Shown piece by piece: positions 47,217 to 54,690 of a DNA stretch of 64,000 bases (positions within the stretch are counted from its first letter, which is position 1; the number at the start of each line of letters is the position of its first letter). The notes under the pieces are model-generated. The model did no database searches. It was given only the letters and a program-made list of their open reading frames with translations, and was not told the origin of the DNA. The stretch comes from a virus. The translations under genes were made by a program, and so were the position numbers. The stretch spans positions 96,127 through 160,126 of IMG/VR virus record IMGVR_UViG_3300025467_000007; one strand, 5' to 3'.

Positions 47217-47582
47217 TTAGCAATTACATGCACAGTTACAGTTATAGTTTTGTAAAGTTAAAGCTCCGGAAGCACCAGTAGCACCGTTCCAATATAATCC
47301 CCAAACTCCACTTGTAAGGTGACCTACTCCTCCTCTTCCGCTACCGCATGCGCTAATAACACCACTGTTAAGGTTATCACCGCTTATGAGGTTTCCAGCT
47401 GATAAGAATGGTCCATAGTTACCAAGATCATTAGTAAACTGACTTAGTGCTGTTGGTCTTCCAACTATACCTGTGGCTCCTGTAGCGCCTGATGCACCTA
47501 CAGTGCCCCATACAAATGATGCTGTACTTAAAGTAGTACCATCACCAAATTTTATATCACCATTTTCTAATATCGTTGCCAT
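47217..47582 (-). CDS. Asn-Cys-tailed small fibre-like protein 3
   Basis: 121 aa. N-terminus A-T-I-L-E-N-G-D-I-K-F-G-D-G-T-T-L-S-T-A, a short Gly-X-Y run ([10 protein letters not shown]), then A-L-S-Q-F-T-N-D-L-G-N-Y-G-P-F. The same blocks occur in the next two genes. It ends N-Y-N-C-N-C-A-C-N-C with four Cys alternating with Asn or Ala. The N-terminal blocks are typical of phage fibre tips. The Cys tail is the unusual part and the possible target of the nearby radical SAM enzyme. Confidence 0.8.
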   Translation of the reverse strand: MATILENGDIKFGDGTTLSTASFVWGTVGASGATGATGIVGRPTALSQFTNDLGNYGPFLSAGNLISGDNLNSGVISACGSGRGGVGHLTSGVWGLYWNGATGASGALTLQNYNCNCACNC

Positions 47583-47591
47583 TTATTATCC

Positions 47592-48095
47592 TTAGCAGTT
47601 ACAGTTGCAATTACAATTATTAGCATTGATTGACAAAGTTGTACCATTCCAGTTTAAGTGTCTTGGACCATATTCATTATATGCATAGTAACCTGATAAT
47701 GTCATCTGATAAAGTTTTGTACTAGCTAAATTTTGTGAAACGCTGACCACATATACTCCAGTACCTCCTGTAGCGCCTGAAGTCTGTGATACAAAATATG
47801 TACCGTTTGCAACACCAACACCGTTTAATGCATTAGGACCAAGATTATTGCCGATAGCTATGCTACCAGATATGATACTTGTTACAGTTAGATTGGTTCC
47901 TGATATACTTCCAATAAAAACTGCAGCATGACTTAAATTATCAATTGTAATAAATGGATAGTAGTTGCCAAGATTATTAGTAAACTGACTAAGATTAGTA
48001 GGAGCACTAGTTAATTGTGATTGTGTAACATTTGCAGAAGATAGTGTGGTGTTATCTCCAAAAACTAATGATCCATTTGTTATTTTTGTTGACAT
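47592..48095 (-). CDS. Asn-Cys-tailed small fibre-like protein 2
   Basis: 167 aa. Same opening (N-G-S-L-V-F-G-D-N-T-T-L-S-S-A and N-L-S-Q-F-T-N-N-L-G-N-Y), a longer middle beta region with G-A-T-G-G-T-G-V-Y-V, and the end N-A-N-N-C-N-C-N-C-N-C. The Asn-Cys pairs use mixed codons (AAT/AAC, TGT/TGC), so the pattern is held at protein level. Other than the tail there is no Cys in the protein. Confidence 0.82.
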   Translation of the reverse strand: MSTKITNGSLVFGDNTTLSSANVTQSQLTSAPTNLSQFTNNLGNYYPFITIDNLSHAAVFIGSISGTNLTVTSIISGSIAIGNNLGPNALNGVGVANGTYFVSQTSGATGGTGVYVVSVSQNLASTKLYQMTLSGYYAYNEYGPRHLNWNGTTLSINANNCNCNCNC

Positions 48096-48103
48096 CTATT
48101 ATC

Positions 48104-48388
48104 CTAACAATTACAGTTACAGTTACAGTTGCAATTACCATCAGTTATCAATGTTAAATTGCCCGCACTGTTTACTCCAACACCTATATTAGCAAAAGCA
48201 CCAGTACTGTACGCGGTAGTATCTACACCTGTGACAGGGAAAAAACCACCATAGTTACCCAAGTCATTAGTAAATTGACTAAGGTTTGTTTTTTTGTTTG
48301 TTATATTTGCATATGGTAAATTAGCGCTACTTAGTGATGTGTTATCACCAAATGTTATATTACCATTACCTATCTTAGTTGTTGCCAT
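48104..48388 (-). CDS. Asn-Cys-tailed small fibre-like protein 1
   Basis: 94 aa, the shortest of the three. N-G-N-I-T-F-G-D-N-T-S-L-S-S-A, then N-L-S-Q-F-T-N-D-L-G-N-Y-G-G-F, and a short middle, ending I-T-D-G followed by five Asn-Cys pairs. No other Cys is present. It follows the S74 fibre by eight bases. Such a protein (leader-like conserved front, variable middle, Cys-rich end) looks like a precursor for modification or a metal-binding tip. Confidence 0.82.
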   Translation of the reverse strand: MATTKIGNGNITFGDNTSLSSANLPYANITNKKTNLSQFTNDLGNYGGFFPVTGVDTTAYSTGAFANIGVGVNSAGNLTLITDGNCNCNCNCNC

Positions 48389-48396
48389 CTTTTATC

Positions 48397-49308
48397 CTAG
48401 TTACCTTTTAAAGAGTTAACTTCTGCTCTTAATTCTTTGATAGCTTCGATCAACAGTGGTACTAATCTTTCATATCGTACGGTTAAGTACTGTGTATCTA
48501 CTGGAGCGTCTGTAACGATCTCTGGTAGTACTGCTTGAACTTCTTGTGCAGATACGCCAACTTCCCTCTTAACAGCAAAACCTAAAGCTTGAGCTGATTC
48601 ATTAGCTTCATAGTAGAAGCCAGATAAAGCATCAACCTTATCAAGTGCATTTTCTATACCACCTAACTTTGTCTTTAATCTTTCGTCTGAGTAGTATGAT
48701 GTGATTTGGTTTGTAGCACGGATCTCACCGACAGTACCAGATGCAGTTGTACCAACACCAAGGCTGCTATATTGTATATTTGATGAACTACCAGGAATAT
48801 CAAACCCTGTAGCTCCAGTAACTCTACCTGCGGTATCAACTGTAATTCCTGGGATAACTGTAGCAGAACCGTATGTTGCAGCAGAAATACCAGTCGTAGT
48901 AAGCTTAGAACTTGGGATACTTCCAGCTAACATGGTAGCTGTCACTGTACCAGTATCTGTAGTATACACACCGTTTGTAACTGTACCAGCATTACCTGAT
49001 ACACTACCTGTGACGTTACCTGTTAAGTTTGCTGTGATGACGTTTGCAGCAAAGTTACCAGATCCATCCCTCTGTACGATCGTGTTTACTGTACTAGTAG
49101 TGGCGGGTAAGTAACCATGAAGCTTATCAGCGTCAAGCCCTGAACCAGAACCATCTACTGTTTCTAATTTAGTTAATATATCAGATGCTGTATAAGCTGA
49201 TGCGAGCAACCTTGTACCAATATCTGTACTCAGATTGGTAAAGTTAGTATCCATCTCAGTGTTTGTTAAAGGTGCACCTTTTACTGATCTAAGCGTTAGT
49301 GTTGTCAT
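48397..49308 (-). CDS. Fibre protein with peptidase S74 chaperone domain
   Basis: 303 aa. N-terminus L-R-S-V-K-G-A-P-L-T-N-T-E-M-D-T-N-F-T-N, a common cap of marine phage fibres. The middle is a beta repeat region with G-N-V-T-G-S-V-S-G-N. The S74 domain (207-303) begins S-D-E-R-L-K-T-K-L and has V-G-V-S-A-Q-E-V-Q-A-V-L-P-E-I. The chaperone assembles the trimer and is then cleaved off. Overlaps the small gene upstream by 20 bases. Confidence 0.9.
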   Translation of the reverse strand: MTTLTLRSVKGAPLTNTEMDTNFTNLSTDIGTRLLASAYTASDILTKLETVDGSGSGLDADKLHGYLPATTSTVNTIVQRDGSGNFAANVITANLTGNVTGSVSGNAGTVTNGVYTTDTGTVTATMLAGSIPSSKLTTTGISAATYGSATVIPGITVDTAGRVTGATGFDIPGSSSNIQYSSLGVGTTASGTVGEIRATNQITSYYSDERLKTKLGGIENALDKVDALSGFYYEANESAQALGFAVKREVGVSAQEVQAVLPEIVTDAPVDTQYLTVRYERLVPLLIEAIKELRAEVNSLKGN

Positions 49309-49495
49309 TTGTCATCCGTTCTATGATTGTTTCTAGTTTATTTATTCTTTCTGCAAGATCGTCTATCTTGTTTTCTCTCTCAGCTATAGCGTTTTGTATA
49401 GCTCTATGCCTATTTAACTTTACAACATCAGTCTCTAGGATAGCTCCTGTATTAAGGTCCCTTACTAAAGTCTGGTTTTGTATCTTTGCTCTCAT
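49289..49495 (-). CDS. Small coiled-coil protein
   Basis: 68 aa. R-A-K-I-Q-N-Q-T-L-V-R-D-L-N-T-G-A-I-L followed by a coiled coil (about residues 35-62, heptads I-D-D-L-A-E-R-I-N-K-L-E-T-I-I). It overlaps the 1720-aa gene by TAATG and the S74 fibre by 20 bases, which supports its translation. Probably a small assembly or fibre-attachment factor; no function known. Confidence 0.7.
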   Translation of the reverse strand: MRAKIQNQTLVRDLNTGAILETDVVKLNRHRAIQNAIAERENKIDDLAERINKLETIIERMTNDNTNA

Positions 49496-52400
49496 TATGT
49501 ATCCAATGCAATGATTCTAAGGTTTTGTAGCAATGGTGTCACTGCTGTATTGCTTGATAATAATACTATCTTGATTTGGAAAGCATTAAACCTTGTTGCA
49601 ATAGGTGAGTTTTGTGGCACACCATACTGATCAAAAGCACCAGTTGGGAAGAAACTATACTCTGAGAACTTATAGTTAGATGTTGATGGAGCTGCTGTGC
49701 TCTCAAGGTTCATTAGTACCCAATATTCATCAGTGATAGGTGTCGTAGCAGAAGTTGGTAGTGTTCTATAGTAACACTTGATACTTGTACCAGCTGGAGC
49801 GTTGACATCAACCCTAACGTTTAAGTTTGTTGATTCAAACCCAGATGCAAGGTTGATAGGTTTACTTACGTATCTTGCAAAGGCTGTACCACCTGCAGAT
49901 ACTCCAGCTTCACCTGATGCATCATTGTTGATCTTATTAAGAGCTGTCACTACAGCAACGCTTGATGTATCAATGAATGGAGATACTTGGTCGTTTGTAG
50001 TTGTTAGTGTAGCTTGTAACCTTAAGCTTGGAGTGCCACCGATACCAGCTGCAGCAGCTATCTGTTTCAATGATGGGTAGTCAATGTTTTGACTTAAGTT
50101 GATAGATGCCCATGCAGAGTCAAAGGCCGAACCGTTATATGCTTTTGCAGCCCATGTTAGTGTTGTACCTGTTGGGGTAACAGCCGCGATGTTAGTATAT
50201 AATGTTTGATAGCTGAGTGCAGATGCAGGGTCTTCTATATCAAACTCAATGGTACCTGTAGAAGTAAAGCTTGCTCTGTTGATATTAAACATGAGGTCTG
50301 AGTTTTGATCAGCAGTCCATGTAGAAGCATTTTGTGATCTAAATAGAGAACCAATGTATGGTTGTTTATCTATCAACCTTGTACCATTTAATAGTGTTGA
50401 ACCTACAGTTGCAGTAAACACTTCGTATTGGTTAGAGTTAGATGATACAACGATAGCATATTCACCAGGAACTAAATGGATAGGGCTTGGGAACATAAAG
50501 TTAGTAGCTACTGTTGCAGTATCAGAAACGTTTACATCTTCAGCGTTTAACGTTACAGAAGCAAATGGTATAGTACCAACTGAACTTGGATAACCATTAG
50601 CTGTAGTCCTGATCTCTACTGTTACAGGAACTGAAGTATCTGCAGACTTAAAGTATAAGTCGATAGATGTAACATGCATGCCTTGTGGGTATAATCCAGC
50701 ATCTACAAGGAATGACTCTGCTGTAGGGTCATAATAGTAACCAGTTGTAGTTGTTACTTGTTGGTTTTGTACAGCACGTGTAGTTAACAACGTTGTTTGT
50801 TCTTTTTGTAGTAGACCTACAGCTGTATACGTTGCTTGACCAACAGACTCTTCAAGAGCCATATCGTTTGTATTGTTATCAATTAGTCTGATGACTCTTT
50901 GACCTGTTGCAAAAGTATTAGCTGGAACATCAAACTCAAATGCAACATTGCCATGTTCATCAGGGACTAATGCATCACCAAGAGCTGGTACAGCACTAAC
51001 CGCTGTTATTTGTCCATATACACCACTAGATGAACCTACAACGTATTGACCATTACTTGGAGTTACAGATGCACCAAATATGTATAGTAGTCTCTTTGTA
51101 GGATCAGATGCTAAAGGAGCAGAGAACAACGCTGCGCTAGCAGTACCTGTCTGTGTACCAGTATAACTTGTATTATGGAAAGTTAATGTCTCATAGTTAG
51201 CTGCATCAAACATACCTGTAGCACCATTTACTGTAAGCACTAGTAATGGTTTAACATACGATGAGATGCTTGTATTATCAAAGAATGGGTATAGACGAGC
51301 ATTAGGTTTAAACTTGGTACCGACACCGATGATAGTACTTGGTCTGATATAAGGCACAGATTGAACTGATACAACGCTTGTTCCTAGTGTTGTAGTGCTT
51401 GTACTTACTAAGTTTGTATTTACTGTGCTTGATGTAGAAGTTGTAGCCCAACGCATACCAGGATGAACACCATAGTAACCAGTAACGACTGTATCACTAA
51501 GTGATGATGCATCAGGTAATTGGATAGTCACCACGTCATTTACTGATGGTAACACTGAGGTATCTACCCATTGATCAAATGGAGGGTCTAACTGGATATC
51601 ACCTACATATCTGATAACATTGAATGGGTTGATGTTAGTGTATTCACTAGCAAGAGGTTGATTGATAGCTGATGTCTCAGTATATGATAGCGTTGCTATG
51701 TCACCTGTAACTTGTGTAGATACAGGATTAGCTGGAGTAAATTGATGATAGTTAACATCAAATGTTGCTCGTGCGTTTTGGTTATATGGATCAATAGCTA
51801 CCTTAAAGTCAAGGTCTGCTGCGTTAGCGATTGAGTTGTTATTATAGTTTGTGGATGCAGAGTTCCATGTATTTGATCCATTGAACCATGCTGCCCACCA
51901 ACCCCATGACTTCTTATCCCAATCTACTTGTGATGAAGCATATATGTCTGAGCTTGTAAAAGCATCTACTGCAAAGCCGTTCTTAAACTTCTCAAGGTTT
52001 GATGCATCAGTGATTGATGTACCTTGCGCTTGAGATTCTAGTAATGATAGTTGTGTGTAGTATTCTAGATTTGCGATACGTTTTTCAAGACCGCCGATGT
52101 CATGCATGGTGTATCGTTCGTTGTTGATGTACTCAACTTGAATGTCTGATACCTTTGCTGTATATGGAGGTATGACAAGGTTATAGATCGCCATGCTATT
52201 ACCAATATTTGTGGGCACCGTGGGGTAGACTGCAGGAATGCCTGATAATACGGTAAGGTTTTTATCTGCCGTAGCAAGGATAGTGTCGATACGTGCAAGG
52301 TAATACTGGTATGCTGTAGTTAAACCAGTAGAGCTAGTTGGGTCTGGTACTTGACCGTTAGTTAATGATGTATCACCATCAGCCCTTCTAGGTCTGAAGT

Positions 52401-54657
52401 CAATACAATCTCTAAGGTTATACGTTACACCTGATGAAGGGTCTATAAATGTTGGGATGTCTTCGTATGCTACAGGATATGAGTTTACTGCTAAGTATCC
52501 ATTGCCACTATGACTAAAGTTTTTATATATCACTAATAGGTAATTAGTATCTGTAGGTGCCGTACCTGTCAATACTAAGTTACCATGATCATAGATCTCT
52601 GAACGCTGACCGTTATCAACTATGTAGTTTGATGTAACTTCTGTATATGCTACTCCGTTCCAGTCAATAACCATTGTATTACTATCTACGTTAACAGCGG
52701 TAGGATTTGTTGAACCAGTGTTATATACAGCATATACTTGATATATGTCTGACACGCTTAGTGTATCTTTACCACCATAAGTTGTATTTAATCCAGATGC
52801 AGAACCAGTACCTAAGATAGCTGTAGAGTATCCGCTTAACCCTTTGGTCTTATATGATTGTGTAGTTAATGTAACTTCTGCGATGATTGTAGCAGTACAT
52901 GAGAAGCCTGTATCATTAACATTAAATTGTGCCTGTGAAGCACTACCTGTAGATGATACTACGATCGATCTTGAGTTTGCATCTTCAAATGAGATGATAG
53001 ACCCTACACTTAAACCTGTGGAACTCGCAGTTAAGTTTCCTGTGATGACAACATGGTAAGATTTATTCTTTATAGAATCTGTTAGTCCACCACCAAAACC
53101 TGTCGTTACGCCATCACCCTCAAAGTTTTCTGTACTGTCTTCTGTGTCTATATGTGCAACTCCACCTGAGAAACTTACACCAGTAAATGTTCTTTGGATA
53201 GAATAACTGCCGTTTTGTATAGTCTTAACATATTGGTTAGGTATTGGGAATACTAAACCTGGACTGTCAGAGCCGTATAGGATAGTATTACCAGAACCAC
53301 CTACTTTACTTGATGCATCGATGTCAGCTGATGATGTAGATGTGATGATAGACTTAACGCTCTCAAACTTTTGACCACTATTCATCGTGATGTTGAATAG
53401 GTACATCGCATAGACCGCTGAAGTTCCTGGGATACCTGAAACTTGCTGTAAGAACCTTACTTGTGCAGTACCGATCTTATATGTTGATCCAGACACTGAA
53501 GCAGTCACTACGCTATGTAGTTCTACAGACGTGTATGGTACAGTTGAAAGTTCAGTTATCTTTTTATTTGTGACGAATGGACCAACTAAGTTTGTAACGT
53601 TTACATAGTTACCGTAGTTTGTATTAACATCTTTACTGATTAAACTTGAAGGAGTCCTTGCTCTAGGTACAGACAAAGGCGTTGTACTGATAGTTTCAAA
53701 TTCATATCCTTGAACATAACCTTTACCAGGACCTAATGCGGCAGTGAAGAACCCTGTGGCTCCATCAACTGCATCTGTGATATGAAGAGGCCATACATTA
53801 ACTGTATAGTTACCTGCTTCATCGAATGTCCTTTGTGCCATCTCATTGCCGATAGCAGAGTATACAGTGTTAGTTTTATTAACTACTAATGCTCCATCAA
53901 CTATACGAGCGATCTCCGTGAAACCATCAACAGAGTCTGTTAAACCTTTTGCTGTTAAAGTTAAGCTTGCATGGTAGCGATCTGCACCAGGAGCTGCATA
54001 GTTTGGTGTACCAGTAGCATTATCAAGTAATGATGTATCTGTGTTTGATGATGCAAAGCTTTCATTGAGTACAAGACCTACTGATGCTGAAGATGTATTG
54101 GAGTACGCATCTACTGCAATGGTTTGTGGTTCAACATATACGAACATACCGTTAACAAAGAATACACCTGAATCAATAGAGAATGCCATTGACTTATTGA
54201 GTGATGAACCAGTTTGGATAGTTGCTACAGCTGTACCTGAGATAGTTAAGTTCTCACCAACAGAAAATGCAGAACCAGAAGTGATTGATACTAATAAGGT
54301 TTTAGGTTGTGTAGAAGTAGCGTCTAAGCTTAGCTTGACTAAAGCTTTAGTACCAGAAGAAGCACCAACGATGGTAGCTCCATTAAATATAGCCATGTTG
54401 ACAGCATTACCGCCAAATGATGGGTCAATCTTGATTGACTGTAGAGTATTTTCAAATAAACGGCTGCAACCAGTAACCACTGTACCGTTAACAAATATAT
54501 TCTTACCAAACTTGGCTATTTGGTCTTGGATCTGTGTCTGGAGTTGTGTTAACTCACGGGCTTGGACAGCATATCCAGGTTTAAATAGTATACGATGATA
54601 GTTCTTGGTATCATCAAAGTCATCAAAGTATGGATTTGTGGTAAAATTAAGTGACAT
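49495..54657 (-). CDS. Large baseplate/tail structural protein (DUF4815-like)
   Basis: 1720 aa. The N-terminus N-P-Y-F-D-D-F-D-D-T-K-N-Y-H-R-I-L-F, then P-G-Y-A-V-Q-A-R-E-L-T-Q-L-Q-T-Q-I-Q, is the clear start of the DUF4815-type virion proteins in T4-like marine phages. Then come many beta segments, the central I-Y-N-L-V-I-P-P-Y-T-A-K-V-S-D with D-C-I-D-F-R-P-R-R, and a long C-terminal beta part with S-F-L-V-D-A-G-L-Y-P-Q-G-M-H-V-T-S-I-D. Likely a baseplate-peripheral protein holding fibres. A late box precedes it at 54683-54690. Confidence 0.88.
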   Translation of the reverse strand: MSLNFTTNPYFDDFDDTKNYHRILFKPGYAVQARELTQLQTQIQDQIAKFGKNIFVNGTVVTGCSRLFENTLQSIKIDPSFGGNAVNMAIFNGATIVGASSGTKALVKLSLDATSTQPKTLLVSITSGSAFSVGENLTISGTAVATIQTGSSLNKSMAFSIDSGVFFVNGMFVYVEPQTIAVDAYSNTSSASVGLVLNESFASSNTDTSLLDNATGTPNYAAPGADRYHASLTLTAKGLTDSVDGFTEIARIVDGALVVNKTNTVYSAIGNEMAQRTFDEAGNYTVNVWPLHITDAVDGATGFFTAALGPGKGYVQGYEFETISTTPLSVPRARTPSSLISKDVNTNYGNYVNVTNLVGPFVTNKKITELSTVPYTSVELHSVVTASVSGSTYKIGTAQVRFLQQVSGIPGTSAVYAMYLFNITMNSGQKFESVKSIITSTSSADIDASSKVGGSGNTILYGSDSPGLVFPIPNQYVKTIQNGSYSIQRTFTGVSFSGGVAHIDTEDSTENFEGDGVTTGFGGGLTDSIKNKSYHVVITGNLTASSTGLSVGSIISFEDANSRSIVVSSTGSASQAQFNVNDTGFSCTATIIAEVTLTTQSYKTKGLSGYSTAILGTGSASGLNTTYGGKDTLSVSDIYQVYAVYNTGSTNPTAVNVDSNTMVIDWNGVAYTEVTSNYIVDNGQRSEIYDHGNLVLTGTAPTDTNYLLVIYKNFSHSGNGYLAVNSYPVAYEDIPTFIDPSSGVTYNLRDCIDFRPRRADGDTSLTNGQVPDPTSSTGLTTAYQYYLARIDTILATADKNLTVLSGIPAVYPTVPTNIGNSMAIYNLVIPPYTAKVSDIQVEYINNERYTMHDIGGLEKRIANLEYYTQLSLLESQAQGTSITDASNLEKFKNGFAVDAFTSSDIYASSQVDWDKKSWGWWAAWFNGSNTWNSASTNYNNNSIANAADLDFKVAIDPYNQNARATFDVNYHQFTPANPVSTQVTGDIATLSYTETSAINQPLASEYTNINPFNVIRYVGDIQLDPPFDQWVDTSVLPSVNDVVTIQLPDASSLSDTVVTGYYGVHPGMRWATTSTSSTVNTNLVSTSTTTLGTSVVSVQSVPYIRPSTIIGVGTKFKPNARLYPFFDNTSISSYVKPLLVLTVNGATGMFDAANYETLTFHNTSYTGTQTGTASAALFSAPLASDPTKRLLYIFGASVTPSNGQYVVGSSSGVYGQITAVSAVPALGDALVPDEHGNVAFEFDVPANTFATGQRVIRLIDNNTNDMALEESVGQATYTAVGLLQKEQTTLLTTRAVQNQQVTTTTGYYYDPTAESFLVDAGLYPQGMHVTSIDLYFKSADTSVPVTVEIRTTANGYPSSVGTIPFASVTLNAEDVNVSDTATVATNFMFPSPIHLVPGEYAIVVSSNSNQYEVFTATVGSTLLNGTRLIDKQPYIGSLFRSQNASTWTADQNSDLMFNINRASFTSTGTIEFDIEDPASALSYQTLYTNIAAVTPTGTTLTWAAKAYNGSAFDSAWASINLSQNIDYPSLKQIAAAAGIGGTPSLRLQATLTTTNDQVSPFIDTSSVAVVTALNKINNDASGEAGVSAGGTAFARYVSKPINLASGFESTNLNVRVDVNAPAGTSIKCYYRTLPTSATTPITDEYWVLMNLESTAAPSTSNYKFSEYSFFPTGAFDQYGVPQNSPIATRFNAFQIKIVLLSSNTAVTPLLQNLRIIALDT

Positions 54658-54682
54658 ATCTACTCTTTCAATTGATTATATC

Positions 54683-54690
54683 TATTTATA
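54683..54690 (-). promoter_or_regulatory. T4-type late promoter box overlapping the gp8 stop
   Basis: TATAAATA on the minus strand, 25 bases upstream of the 1720-aa gene. It begins within the last codons of gp8. Confidence 0.75.
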
